Made by a program: the position numbers and the translations under genes. A DNA stretch of 64,000 nucleotides. Source: Rhizobium lentis (GTDB lineage: Bacteria > Pseudomonadota > Alphaproteobacteria > Rhizobiales > Rhizobiaceae). Below are positions 34,268 through 43,504 of the stretch, in pieces. The notes under the pieces were generated by a model, which worked only from the letters and a program-made list of their open reading frames with translations, was not told the origin of the DNA and ran no database searches. Where the stretch lies: contig NZ_CP071454.1 of the NCBI RefSeq assembly GCF_017352135.1, forward strand, positions 744,001 to 808,000, read 5' to 3'. Position 1 is the stretch's first letter. Each line of letters starts with the position of its first letter.

Positions 34268-36034
34268 CTATTCGGCCGCATTGATGCCGTCGACCACGAC
34301 TTTGAGCTGAGCCACGCGCTCGGCAATCGGAGCGCGCGCCGCTTCCGGTCGGCTGACCCGTGCCATAACTTCTTCCTTGGGGCCGAATGCGATCATTCTG
34401 CCGTCCTGCATCATCAGCACGAAGTCACAGACTGCCAGAACGCCGGAGCGATGAGCAATGACGACGACGATGCCGCCACGTGCACGCACGCTCATAATCG
34501 CAGCACTCAGCGCCCGTTCGCCTTCCTCATCGAGATTGGAATTCGGCTCATCGAGCACGACGAGGAATGGTTCGCCGTAAAGCGCTCGCGCAAGCGCGAT
34601 TCGCTGTCTCTGGCCAGCCGAAAGCGCAGCACCGCCTTCGCCGATTTCGGTCTCATAACCGTTCGGTAAACGCAGAATGAGATCGTGCACGCGCGCTGCC
34701 CTCGCCGCGGCAACCACCGCCTCCGGCGACATCTCTTTGGCGAAGCGGCAGATATTCTGTGCGACGGTCCCTGAGAAGAGCTCAACATCCTGCGGGAGAT
34801 AACCTATATGCCGGCCAAGCGCGTCGCCGTCCCACTGGTCGAGCGCAGCGCCATCCAAGCGAATGGATCCTCTGACCGTCGGCCAAATGCCCATCATCGC
34901 CCGCGCCAAGGACGACTTGCCCGAGGCGCTGTAGCCGATGACTCCGAGCGCGCTCCCGGCTCGCAGCCCGAAGCTGATATCGGAAATGACCAGCCGCTGG
35001 CCGGCCGGCGGCCCGCTGGCGACGCCTTCGACCGTGACCTGCTTGGAAGGGGCGGCAAGCGCGAGCGGGGCCGGAATCTCCGGAATTGTTTTCAGGAGAT
35101 TGGAAAGCCGCGCCCAGCTCTGCTGGGCGGAAACGAAGCCGCGCCAGTTTCCGATCGCCGCTTCCACGGGCGCCAAGGCGCGGGACGTCAGGATGGAACC
35201 CGCGATGATAATACCCGAAGAGGCCTGTCCTTGAATGACGAGGATTGCCCCTGTCGCCAGCGTTCCCGATTGCAGGGCAATACGGAAAATCTTCGAAAGG
35301 GTCGCATATCCGTTGCCGACATCCGATGCCTGCCGGGTAATGTTCCGGTATTCCGCATTCTTGCGGTCCCAGGTTTCAGCCATGGTGCCTGCCATGCCCA
35401 TGGCATGGATAACCTCGGAGTTGCGGATCGAGCTCTGCGCAAAGGCGTTGCGCATGTTGGCGGCTTCCGACTGCCGTTTGGACAGCGTACGCGTGCCCTG
35501 GTTGGTCAGAAACGTCAGGATGGCGAGAACCAACGCTCCGCCGATCGCGATGTATCCGATCGCCGGGTGGAACAGGAAACAGATCACGATATAAAAGGGA
35601 AGCCAGGGCAGATCGAACATCGCGGTCGGGCCCATGCCGGACAGGAAGGTTCTTATCTGGTCGAAATCACGCAGGGGCTGAAGCCCGTCGCCACCAATCT
35701 TGACCTTCAGCGGCGCTTTGACGAGCGCCCGAAAAACCCGCCCGTTCATCATCTCGTCAAGCGCACCGGCAACGCGAACGAGCATTCTGCTCCTGAGAAC
35801 TTCGAACGCCCCCTGAAAAGCGTAAAGAATTAAAGCAAGTATTGCCAAGGCGGCCAGCGTCGGTATGCTTTTGCTTGGAATAACTCGATCATATACCTCA
35901 AGCATAAAGAATGAACTTGTGAGATAAAGGATATTGACGAGCGCGCTTGCTATGCCAATGAAGATCAGCCCCCCTTTGCATTTCCGCAAGGCCTTGGACG
36001 GTTCATTGACGTCAGCTGTTGAACTCTGAAACAC
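34268..36034 (-). CDS. prsD: Type I secretion ABC transporter, PrsD-like
   Basis: A 588-residue fused permease/ATPase. The N-terminal part begins LRKCKGGLIFIGIASALVNI and has about six membrane segments; no C39 peptidase domain is present. The ATPase shows Walker A GYSASGKSSLARAM near residue 365, signature LSAGQRQRIALARAL (Ala in place of the usual second Gly position), Walker B FLVVLDEPNSNLDEEG and VIAHRSG. Start GTG 36034 with GAGGG upstream. Same operon as prsE. It powers secretion of proteins with C-terminal uncleaved signals, most likely the PlyA-like and RapA-like proteins encoded just upstream. Confidence 0.84.
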   Translation of the reverse strand: MFQSSTADVNEPSKALRKCKGGLIFIGIASALVNILYLTSSFFMLEVYDRVIPSKSIPTLAALAILALILYAFQGAFEVLRSRMLVRVAGALDEMMNGRVFRALVKAPLKVKIGGDGLQPLRDFDQIRTFLSGMGPTAMFDLPWLPFYIVICFLFHPAIGYIAIGGALVLAILTFLTNQGTRTLSKRQSEAANMRNAFAQSSIRNSEVIHAMGMAGTMAETWDRKNAEYRNITRQASDVGNGYATLSKIFRIALQSGTLATGAILVIQGQASSGIIIAGSILTSRALAPVEAAIGNWRGFVSAQQSWARLSNLLKTIPEIPAPLALAAPSKQVTVEGVASGPPAGQRLVISDISFGLRAGSALGVIGYSASGKSSLARAMMGIWPTVRGSIRLDGAALDQWDGDALGRHIGYLPQDVELFSGTVAQNICRFAKEMSPEAVVAAARAARVHDLILRLPNGYETEIGEGGAALSAGQRQRIALARALYGEPFLVVLDEPNSNLDEEGERALSAAIMSVRARGGIVVVIAHRSGVLAVCDFVLMMQDGRMIAFGPKEEVMARVSRPEAARAPIAERVAQLKVVVDGINAAE

Positions 36035-36522
36035 GTAACAATCCCTCTTTTACCGCATCGCGCACCCAGCAAATACGCGGATACACACTGCAGTTGCGGG
36101 CCCATCAAGCCCGATTATTGGCGTGACTGCCTTCGGATCTCCGGCACTTGTGCCGACCCCCGCTTGCAAGCCCATAACTTAGCCCATGAATCCCACTGAA
36201 AAGTGACCGAAAATACAAATTTATCACGAACAATTTCAGGGGCCCTAACTTTAACGCTACGATAATTATACCGGCCGAAGCAAGTGAAAATCGCAACTCG
36301 CCCAATAACGGCGCAAAACGGCGAACGTGTGGCAGGCTTAGATCGGCCGTTTACTGTGGTATTAACTATAAATACAATCTATAGTTCACGTTTCAGGGAT
36401 CGGCGGAACATTTTTCATCGGTAAGCGTGTGATTTCAGCCTCACGGTATCGACGGCCTTGGCGGACCTCTGGAATCGGAGCACTTCCGCGGCTCGCGGAA
36501 ATGCTTCAGATCCGGTTCAATT
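36035..36522. other. Intergenic region between the PlyA-like gene and prsD
   Basis: 488 bases holding the presumed prsD promoter (the part 36190-36420 is A+T rich) and a hairpin near the PlyA-like stop. A 66-codon frame on the minus strand (36105-36305) has no recognisable features and is not called. Confidence 0.5.
36479..36505 (-). terminator. Hairpin downstream of the PlyA-like gene
   Basis: AGCACTTCCGCG pairs with CGCGGAAATGCT around a 3-base loop with one mismatch, 18 bp past the stop. There is no clear T-tract, so it may be an intrinsic terminator of weak type or a 3'-protecting stem. Similar palindromes are common between rhizobial genes. Confidence 0.45.
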
Positions 36523-38136
36523 TCAAGCCAGCACTTGCGAGGCGTGGCTGCTGTGGAATGCGTCGACGTTAATGGAGACACTCAGGCTGTCGGTATCAAT
36601 ATGGGAAGCGCCATCGGAGATTTTGTATTGGAAGAATTCGCTGACCTTACCGCTGAGCCCGGCGAGTTTGGCCGCATCGACCGTGTAGCTGTAATCGCCA
36701 TCGCTTTCCACGTGGATCACGCCGTATTTCCCGGTCAGCGTTAGGCCATGCTTATCCACGGCGCTGTCACCGAAGCGGCGGAGCAGCACCGTGCCGTTGC
36801 TCGCATTGTCGTTTTCAAGAAGATTTCCATGATAGGCGCTGCCGATATCGCCCGAAATCTTCAAGCTGTCATGGACAGCCACGATCTTGGGAACGACGGC
36901 GGCAGACACGGTCGCAGCAGGCGTTACTGCCGTGGGCGCAGGGCCGTTGATCTGCGGCGCATCTACATGCTCGCCGACGGCGGTGGCGGGTGGCGGTTCG
37001 TTGCTCGCTAGCGTAACGTCGCTCGTGCTGCCGGCGGCGCTGTCGAGCTCGGCCTGGGCTTGCTCGAGCGTCTTGTTTTCGCCGATCTTGAACGTGTTCT
37101 GGATGGCGATTGCGGCGGGCATCGTCAGCGTCGACACCGAACTGTCTATGATATTGTCATAGAAAGAGCCTGATGCGGACCTGTCGACCTTCAGTGCCGA
37201 TGAGGACAGGTCGTCGAAGACATTGTCGTGGACGAGAATATTCTCGCGGACATAACCGGGATTGCCGACGGCGCTGACCAAGACGCCGTATACGCCGTCA
37301 TGCAGGTAATTTCCGCTGATATCATAGTTTTTCGCATCGCCCGAGTCGCCGAGACCGATGCCGTAGGACCAGCTATAGCCGCCATATCCTGAGATGTCAT
37401 TGTCATGGATGGCGATGTTCGTGCCTGCCTGGGCACTCAGCCCGAAGCCGCCGCCGATAAGCGTATTGCCCTCGACCACGGCATCTTGAGCCCGGATCAA
37501 CACCAGAACACCCTTGGCGCTGTTGGTTTCCGTCTGCTCAAGATGGTTGTCCTTGATCAGGATATTGCTGCTGTTGTTGAGCTGGATGGCGTCAGCCACG
37601 CTCCCCTGACTGTTGGTAATGGTATTATTGACGAGAACGATGCCCTTAACCTTATCCATCCAAATGCCATCGGCATGCACACCGGTCAGGGTACTGTTCT
37701 CGATCGTGATGTTCTGGCTGCTTTGGAAGTTGAGCGAGCCGGGCTTCCCGGCCAAACCGGTATTCGACACCTCGATGTTGCGGACGATCCAGTTCGATAC
37801 ACTCCCGGCATAGATCGCGTTGGCGCCAGTATCGGCGATCTTGATATTTTCGATGACGATATTCGAAGCCTTGGAACCGTGGATCCCGTTGTTGCTGCTG
37901 TGAATGACCGGCGCATCGCCGATGCCATAGCTGCCGATGGTGATCGGAGCGCTGACGCTGCCCGAATATTTCAAGTCGAATTGTTCGTTAAACACACTTC
38001 CGGCAGCAAGCAGCACGCTGTCGCCCGGGTTTAGTCTCAAGGATTCCACAGCAGATAATGTCGCAAAGGCTGAACTCTCGCTGGTTCCGTTATTGTAGTT
38101 GGATCCTGTTGCTGAATTCACGTAATAGACGGTCAT
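36523..38136 (-). CDS. plyA: PlyA-like secreted beta-helix glycanase with C-terminal cadherin-like domain
   Basis: A 537-residue protein without a Sec signal. Residues about 1-350 form a right-handed parallel beta-helix of the pectate-lyase type (repeats such as NIVIENIKIADTGANAIYAG, NITIENSTLTGVHADGIWMD, NILIKDNHLEQTETNSAKG). After a Pro/Ala/Thr linker, the last 100 residues match the Ra/cadherin-like domain of RapA (YGVIHVESDGDYSYTVDA; FFQYKISDGASHIDTDSLSV). R. leguminosarum PlyA and PlyB cleave its exopolysaccharide and leave by PrsDE; prsD follows here. ATG 38136 has GGGAG upstream; a TTG five codons earlier is ignored. Substrate is inferred. Confidence 0.72.
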   Translation of the reverse strand: MTVYYVNSATGSNYNNGTSESSAFATLSAVESLRLNPGDSVLLAAGSVFNEQFDLKYSGSVSAPITIGSYGIGDAPVIHSSNNGIHGSKASNIVIENIKIADTGANAIYAGSVSNWIVRNIEVSNTGLAGKPGSLNFQSSQNITIENSTLTGVHADGIWMDKVKGIVLVNNTITNSQGSVADAIQLNNSSNILIKDNHLEQTETNSAKGVLVLIRAQDAVVEGNTLIGGGFGLSAQAGTNIAIHDNDISGYGGYSWSYGIGLGDSGDAKNYDISGNYLHDGVYGVLVSAVGNPGYVRENILVHDNVFDDLSSSALKVDRSASGSFYDNIIDSSVSTLTMPAAIAIQNTFKIGENKTLEQAQAELDSAAGSTSDVTLASNEPPPATAVGEHVDAPQINGPAPTAVTPAATVSAAVVPKIVAVHDSLKISGDIGSAYHGNLLENDNASNGTVLLRRFGDSAVDKHGLTLTGKYGVIHVESDGDYSYTVDAAKLAGLSGKVSEFFQYKISDGASHIDTDSLSVSINVDAFHSSHASQVLA

Positions 38137-38827
38137 GCCGCGATCTCCCAAAGGTAATGGAAAATCTTCTAGCCGGCGACCTCTCTCTGCCTGCTAAAAT
38201 GGAACACTAAAATGCGTCATATCGTGCTATAATTCTCCGTTCAACGCTTAAACATCTTGATTTCTGCAGCATATTGCGCCGCAACAAGGTTGCAATGCGC
38301 CCGCGACTAAATTGTTTACCAAGATTACGCCGATTCCGGACCATTATTCTCAAGCCGTACATATGATTCAGCACGATCCGCGCCGGCGCCCAATGTTACC
38401 TGATAAAGCTACATTACAGTAAAATGGCAGGCATTGTTTTTGCCAATGCGCGGCTCCGACTTCGAGACCACCCTAGATGTTTGTAGATCACAACGATAAC
38501 TCAAAGTGATTACACTACTTTTTTAACCTGAAGTAGCCGAAGACTCCTGTATTCTCTTTCATTGCTTCGGAAGAAATATTCTTTCAGCCAGAAGAAGCGT
38601 TAGATGAGAACAGCCAGTCCGAGCATTCACTTATTGTTAAAGCAATAATACCCAGAACTTTCATCACGTTATGCCCATTACGCGTGTGCCAATATCACAA
38701 AATACACCGAACATATAAATCTCTTGTTAACTAGGCGCTTGACTCCATGTATTAAGGCACCCTTAATCAAGCCGCTCGCTGAAGTTCAAAAATGACCGGC
38801 GAAGATCAATCTCAAGGAGAGACGTTA
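38137..38827. other. Divergent promoter region between plyA-like and rapA-like genes
   Basis: 691 bases without a credible gene; markedly A+T rich between 38480 and 38780. It must hold both promoters. One candidate promoter for the rapA-like gene is listed separately. Confidence 0.55.
38739..38767 (+). promoter_or_regulatory. Candidate housekeeping promoter for the rapA-like gene
   Basis: TTGACT and CTTAAT are spaced by 17 bases, about 60 bp before the ATG. The -35 is good by rhizobial standards (CTTGAC); the -10 is only fair. Assignment from sequence alone. Confidence 0.4.
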
Positions 38828-39532
38828 ATGGCTATTCACGCAACCGACGATACTGCAACATTTCTGGAAACGGACGCTATCTCCGGAAATCTGCTCAGCA
38901 ACGACACCTCCGACGGCAACCTGTTCCTGCGGTTCTTCGATCAACAGAGCGTCGGCGCCAAGCAGCCCGGCCAGGTAACTGAAATCCAGGGCGACTATGG
39001 CACCTTCTATGTCAAGGCCGACGGCAGCTACACCTACGTGCTGAGCGACGCCGCCAAGATCGGCTTCACCAGCGGCGAGTTGCTTCAGGAGAGAGTTTCC
39101 TACAAGATCTCCGACGGCGCCGGTCACACAGACGTTGGCGTATTCACACTGAACATTCAGGGTGTAACCCAGGTCAAGCCGGTCGCAGTTGACGACCATT
39201 ACAGCTTCAACGAAGGTGACGCTATCGGCGGCAACGCTCTGGACAACGACATTCCCAGCGACACCGGCCAGCTCTTCCTCCGTCAATTCGCCGGCACGAA
39301 CGTAAACGGGAATCCCGGCGCCACCACCGACATCGATGGCACTTACGGCACCTTCCATGTCAAGGCGGACGGCCAGTTCACCTATGAACTGACGCAGGAT
39401 ATCGCCCCGGGCGATCATGTCACGGAAACCATCCAGTACTACAAGATCTCCGATGGTTCGGGCCACACCGACGTCGGCATTCTGACGCTCAACATTACGG
39501 GCACCGAGATCGTTTCCGGTGTCGGTGTCTGA
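38828..39532 (+). CDS. rapA: RapA-like calcium-binding adhesin with two cadherin-like (Ra) domains
   Basis: A 234-residue secreted protein, the size of RapA1, made of two homologous domains of about 110 residues. Matching pairs: LSNDTSDGNLFLRFFDQ and LDNDIPSDTGQLFLRQFA; YGTFYVKADGSYTYVLSD and YGTFHVKADGQFTYELTQ; YKISDGAGHTDVGVFTLNI and YKISDGSGHTDVGILTLNI. It has no Sec signal, as expected for a PrsDE substrate. Characterised RapA1 binds EPS/CPS in a calcium-dependent way and promotes agglutination and root attachment. ATG 38828 has AAGGAG eight bases upstream; 12 extra codons before it in frame are not used. Confidence 0.82.
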   Translation: MAIHATDDTATFLETDAISGNLLSNDTSDGNLFLRFFDQQSVGAKQPGQVTEIQGDYGTFYVKADGSYTYVLSDAAKIGFTSGELLQERVSYKISDGAGHTDVGVFTLNIQGVTQVKPVAVDDHYSFNEGDAIGGNALDNDIPSDTGQLFLRQFAGTNVNGNPGATTDIDGTYGTFHVKADGQFTYELTQDIAPGDHVTETIQYYKISDGSGHTDVGILTLNITGTEIVSGVGV

Positions 39533-39570
39533 CCATTGGCCGGACCATCGATAACCCGATCAACAAGCTA

Positions 39571-39594
39571 CGCCCGCAGCACAAGCAGCGGGCG
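39571..39594 (+). terminator. Hairpin after rapA-like gene
   Basis: CGCCCGC pairs with GCGGGCG around a 10-base loop, 39 bp past the stop, followed by TTGCCATCT. Weak tail, but well placed as a terminator for rapA. Confidence 0.5.
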
Positions 39595-39667
39595 TTGCCA
39601 TCTATAGACGCGGCTTCGGTCGATAGAAGATCGCGAATGTTGCGGCGAGCGGAAGGACGTAAAGGCT

Positions 39668-40387
39668 TTAAAGCTTCGCTGTCTGCCGGCTGCAGCGCTG
39701 TCGAAACCGCGCTGTCGCTCCCTCTCCGACACTCGCCCAGGTTCGATCGAAGACCGGGCGGAGCTGCGGACTGACCTTTTTTATCGTGGAATTGACCATA
39801 CAGCGATCGCCAAGTTTCAGCATTGTGGTGAGATCGCTATTAAGCGCACTCTTTGCCGCGGAAAGCGTTACGCTGGTGAAGTCGTTCCAGAAATAAAACC
39901 GTGTCAAAATCATTCCTTGGTCGTGGGGCGCGAGCACAACCGAACGCTTCATCATTTCCGCAATCGCGACCGGCTCCTCAGCGATTTTCGACTGCACGGC
40001 CGCAAGTCGAAGCCAAAAGTTGCTGTTCGTCGGCATGCACGACAGGGCATATCGCAAATATTGGCGCGCATTCGAGGCTGCAGCGGCCCAGGCGTCGTAA
40101 TTGACATTGACGTTCTGTCGATCAAGCTGCGTCAGAACGAGCGTGACGCCGGCGGCGACAATGTCGGATCGGCAATAGTGCCCGTCGACCACCTCGATGG
40201 TGCGCGCCGCATATCTGGCTGCGACATCGTTCGCGACAGTTTCGCCGCGCTCGATCTTCTCCGCGACGATTGAGATGCTGGCCGTTCTTATCGAAGCATA
40301 CAGTTCCCGACCGGCCACCGCAGCAAAGACTGCGGTGACGATAAGGAAAACCATCCGTGTCGCAGAAGCGAACTGACCACCAAGCAT
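39668..40387 (-). CDS. Hypothetical membrane-anchored protein coupled to the tyrosine autokinase gene
   Basis: A 239-residue protein with one N-terminal membrane segment (MVFLIVTAVFAAVAGRELY) and a helical, probably periplasmic, tetratricopeptide-like remainder (YLRYALSCMPTNSNFWLRLA, AIAEMMKRSVVLAPHDQGM). Four cysteines are scattered. The ATG overlaps the stop of the autokinase gene (TGATG), so its amount is tied to that protein and a role in the same assembly complex is likely. I recognise no named family. It is the last gene of the minus-strand assembly block. Confidence 0.72.
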   Translation of the reverse strand: MLGGQFASATRMVFLIVTAVFAAVAGRELYASIRTASISIVAEKIERGETVANDVAARYAARTIEVVDGHYCRSDIVAAGVTLVLTQLDRQNVNVNYDAWAAAASNARQYLRYALSCMPTNSNFWLRLAAVQSKIAEEPVAIAEMMKRSVVLAPHDQGMILTRFYFWNDFTSVTLSAAKSALNSDLTTMLKLGDRCMVNSTIKKVSPQLRPVFDRTWASVGEGATARFRQRCSRQTAKL

Positions 40388-42663
40388 CAGCTTTCGGTAT
40401 AATATCGCGAATAACGCTTATAGTAATATTCGCTGGAGCCGAACGTCCGGTAGAGCTTCATTTGCGCGGGATCGACCTTGGTCAATATGGCGCCAACGCA
40501 TTTCGCGTAGAGATCCGGCTCGGACAACAGGGTCGACTGGACCACTTTCCGTGACGTCTTGCCCCACTCGATCACGAACACGACCGCATCGAGCTTCGGG
40601 TTGATGGCGCGTGCGTCCACCACTGGAGCCAGAGGAGGCAAGTCTACGACAATGTAGTCGAAGCTTTGACGCGCAAATTCAAGCAGCTGATCCATGCCGC
40701 GCGATGCGAGCAGCTCCGAAGAATGCGGAACGCGATATCGTGCCACGGTCGGCAGGAATGCGAGTTTTGTCTTGGGATCGAGGAGAATGAGATCCTTCAG
40801 CGGACGGTTGTCCACGATCGCTTCAAGCAAGCCGGCTTCCGCGTGGCGGCCGATAGCCCGCGTCGCGCCTGGATTTCGCATATCGCCGTCGATGAGCAGG
40901 CAACGTGCGCCCTGCATGGCCAAAAGCTTGGCAAAATTGATGGCCGTGGTCGACTTGCCTTCGCCAGGCAAGCTCGACACCACACCAATGACCTTGCAGC
41001 GCTGATCGGACGCACTGATGTCGATAGCGATCTTCGCGCTTCGAAGCGTCTCGGCGAATGCCGACAGCGGATGCTCCTCGACATAGGTCGTGGTCTTGCC
41101 GCCCCTGGCGATGCTTCGCGGGTTGCCCGGATCGACGAGCGTCGGATCATCGACGTTGTTTTCAATCAGCGGCATGACGCCAAGAGATTCGACGTCGAGC
41201 ATATCCTTGACATCGTCACCGGTGCGGAAGAAGCGGTCGCGGAATTCACGGAAAGCTCCAATGCCGCTACCGAACGCGCATCCTAGGAACATCGCAAAAG
41301 CGATGACGAGGCTTCTTTTCGGCGCGCTCGGCTTCGTCGGCGTCTCCGCAGTCGTGATGATACGTGCGGCGGTAATCGGGAAGCTCTGTTGCTGGATCGC
41401 TTCCTGATAGCGCGCCAGGAAGCTCTGATAGAGGTTCTTATAAGTATCCCGCGTCCGCTCGAGTTCGCGGAGCTGTACCTGCGTCTCGCCCGCCGTTGCG
41501 GCCACACCCGTTGCCTTGTCAACGCTGTCGCGCAGCGATTTTTCGCGGGATTGCGCAACCGTGAGTTCGCTCTGATAGCTCTCGGCGATGCGATTCAGCT
41601 CGTCGAACATGAGCCGTTCGTATTCGGCCATCTCAGCACGGAGCCGGACTGCCTGAACGTGGTCGGGACCAAGCCGCGCCTCGATCTCGGCCTCGAGCTT
41701 CGAAGCTTCCAGATATTTCTTACGAAGGTCGTTTGAAATCGAGCTGTCGAGTACATCGGTCACGATCGCATCGGTCTGCTTGGCTTCGATGATCGACTTG
41801 ATGCGGGTATATTTCGCCTCAGCCTGCGCCGTTTCGGCCTGAGCCTTGATCAACTGGCTGTTCAGCTCAGAAAGCTGCTGCTCGCTGAGCAAGGTGCCCG
41901 ATCCTGCCTCGACAAGTCCATGCTCGCTCCGGAATTTCTGCACTGCGAGGTCGGTGTCCAGCGCCTGCTGCCGGAGTTCTTCGATACGCTCCTGTAGCCA
42001 CTCACCGGCCCGGCGTGTCGCTTCATATTTCGAATTGAGCTTATCAACCAGATAAACATCAGCGATGGCGGCGGCGATTTCTCGCGCCATATCCGGCGAC
42101 TGCGAGGTATAGCTGACGTCGAGGACGTAGGATTTGCCGACACGCTCGACATCGATATTTCCGGCGACGGTTTCCGCAGCCCATCGCCGCTTCATTTCCG
42201 CATCGGGAGCAGCGGCCCCGTCGTCGGCAAACCAGGAGCGAAAGTTGACCAGGGATTTCAGCGTTGCGACAGAAAAGAGCGAGTTCTTCTGTGCCGTAAA
42301 CACCGGATCATCGACAAGTTTCAGCTTGTCGACGACCGCATAAGCGATCGTGTCGGACTTCAGCAGCTCGACTTGGCTGAGGACCGTGCCTTCGTCATCG
42401 TCTAGCTGGCCGAAAGCCGCCAGTTGGTTAATCATCTGATTGTCGCTGCGGTCGATCAGCACTTTGGTCTCAGCCGTGTAGACCGGTACCGCAGTCAGGA
42501 CATAGACGACACCAAGAATGGCAAAGGCGAAAGCGCACACCGCTACGATCCGCCATTGCCGGCGAACGATTGCGATCAGCTTGTCGAAATCGATGAAATC
42601 AGCTTCGTTTCCTGTATCGCGGGAGGCGTCGATACGCGGCGTAAGTTTATCTGGCGACAGCAA
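40387..42663 (-). CDS. Polysaccharide co-polymerase / tyrosine autokinase (Wzc/ExoP/PssP type)
   Basis: A 758-residue inner-membrane protein, close in length to PssP. The Wzz domain starts near IDFDKLIAIVRRQWRIVAVC with a first membrane helix (FAFAILGVVYVLTAVPVY), then a long periplasmic coiled coil, a second helix (SLVIAFAMFLGCAFGSGIG) and a cytoplasmic BY-kinase. Kinase motifs: Walker A GVVSSLPGEGKSTTAINFAK near residue 560, A' ARCLLIDGDMRN, B YIVVDLPPLAPVVDA, and a terminal tyrosine cluster (SSEYYYKRYSRYYTES). It controls chain length and couples polymerase to the OPX channel. Start is TTG 42663 with GGAG seven bases before. PssP is the likely counterpart in R. leguminosarum. Confidence 0.85.
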   Translation of the reverse strand: MLSPDKLTPRIDASRDTGNEADFIDFDKLIAIVRRQWRIVAVCAFAFAILGVVYVLTAVPVYTAETKVLIDRSDNQMINQLAAFGQLDDDEGTVLSQVELLKSDTIAYAVVDKLKLVDDPVFTAQKNSLFSVATLKSLVNFRSWFADDGAAAPDAEMKRRWAAETVAGNIDVERVGKSYVLDVSYTSQSPDMAREIAAAIADVYLVDKLNSKYEATRRAGEWLQERIEELRQQALDTDLAVQKFRSEHGLVEAGSGTLLSEQQLSELNSQLIKAQAETAQAEAKYTRIKSIIEAKQTDAIVTDVLDSSISNDLRKKYLEASKLEAEIEARLGPDHVQAVRLRAEMAEYERLMFDELNRIAESYQSELTVAQSREKSLRDSVDKATGVAATAGETQVQLRELERTRDTYKNLYQSFLARYQEAIQQQSFPITAARIITTAETPTKPSAPKRSLVIAFAMFLGCAFGSGIGAFREFRDRFFRTGDDVKDMLDVESLGVMPLIENNVDDPTLVDPGNPRSIARGGKTTTYVEEHPLSAFAETLRSAKIAIDISASDQRCKVIGVVSSLPGEGKSTTAINFAKLLAMQGARCLLIDGDMRNPGATRAIGRHAEAGLLEAIVDNRPLKDLILLDPKTKLAFLPTVARYRVPHSSELLASRGMDQLLEFARQSFDYIVVDLPPLAPVVDARAINPKLDAVVFVIEWGKTSRKVVQSTLLSEPDLYAKCVGAILTKVDPAQMKLYRTFGSSEYYYKRYSRYYTES

Positions 42664-42714
42664 TTTCGATCTCCAACAAAGGCGTCAAGCGCTAAGATCT
42701 ACAGGCAATTCCAG

Positions 42715-43422
42715 CTATTGTGTGACCGGGACACTCTGGCTCGTCGACTCCGTGGTGTCAGTCGACGACTGGCCTCCCCCATTCGTGCTGACAAACGTAG
42801 TCGTGCTCGAAGACGAGTCGGAGTCGGAGCTGGCGTTCGAAACGACCAGCGTACCGGCAGTTGTCGCGGCGCCGTCAAAAGGCGTGCCATCGTCTGATCC
42901 CGGGCCGGTTTGTCCAACCTGACCGTCATTGCCGATGCCGGTTGCTGCGGCAGCAGCGCTTGCGCTGGGGCCGAGAGCCGCGGTCCCGCCTTCGGCCAGC
43001 ACCTTCGCAAAGGCCGCAAGTAGCGGCGCCAGATTCAGATCGGCGCTGGCAGCTTCAGCAACTGCCTTCTCGATCGCCAGCTTGAATTGCGGATCCGACA
43101 CCTGACAGCTGTTTGCCGCTCGCCCAAGGCCGGCACCGATCGCCGTCATCTGTGCTGCATTCGCTTTCCGGGCCTGCTCGATCACCGGCGCCAGTGCATC
43201 GTTGCTGCTACCGACCAGCGCACGAACACGCGACGACAGAACCAACGCATCGGACATATCAAGCAGAACGGCGGGATTGGCCGTAAATCCGCTTACATCG
43301 ACGGAAGTTAAGTTTGCGGGACCAAGGCAAGCTGCCGCAAGGGCGCTCGAATTCATGCCGGCAAACATCGCGACGGCAATTCCGCTATATGCAAGCTTAC
43401 GATAAACTTCCGACCTTGCCAT
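42715..43422 (-). CDS. Secreted hypothetical protein with Ser/Thr/Asp-rich tail (PssO-like position)
   Basis: A 235-residue protein with a signal peptide (KLAYSGIAVAMFAGMNSSALAA), a helical Ala-rich middle containing a conserved-looking Cys pair (ACLGPANL; NSCQVSDPQ), and a low-complexity end of Gly, Ser, Thr and Asp (SNASSDSDSSSSTTTF). It sits between the OPX lipoprotein and the co-polymerase, the place of PssO in the R. leguminosarum pssTNOP cluster, but I cannot confirm homology to PssO. ATG 43422 has AAGGA nine bases upstream; the frame opens at 43479 inside a hairpin. Confidence 0.72.
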   Translation of the reverse strand: MARSEVYRKLAYSGIAVAMFAGMNSSALAAACLGPANLTSVDVSGFTANPAVLLDMSDALVLSSRVRALVGSSNDALAPVIEQARKANAAQMTAIGAGLGRAANSCQVSDPQFKLAIEKAVAEAASADLNLAPLLAAFAKVLAEGGTAALGPSASAAAAATGIGNDGQVGQTGPGSDDGTPFDGAATTAGTLVVSNASSDSDSSSSTTTFVSTNGGGQSSTDTTESTSQSVPVTQ

Positions 43423-43464
43423 AACCACGATTTCCTTAATCAAATCCGCTATCATCATAAGGCT

Positions 43465-43496
43465 GCCGGCGTTGATCATCTGTGATCAACGCCGGC
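43465..43496 (-). promoter_or_regulatory. Perfect 14-bp intercistronic hairpin
   Basis: GCCGGCGTTGATCA pairs exactly with TGATCAACGCCGGC across a 4-base loop, starting 9 bp after the OPX stop and ending about 43 bp before the next start on the minus strand. There is no following T-tract, so it may be an RNA-stability or partial-attenuation element setting the ratio of OPX to the downstream proteins. Confidence 0.6.
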
Positions 43497-43504
43497 CATC
43501 TCAA

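Noticed and set aside
36105..36305. 66-codon minus-strand frame between plyA-like and prsD genes
   Set aside because: No ribosome binding site or family feature; the hydrophobic stretch appears to come from A+T-rich promoter DNA.
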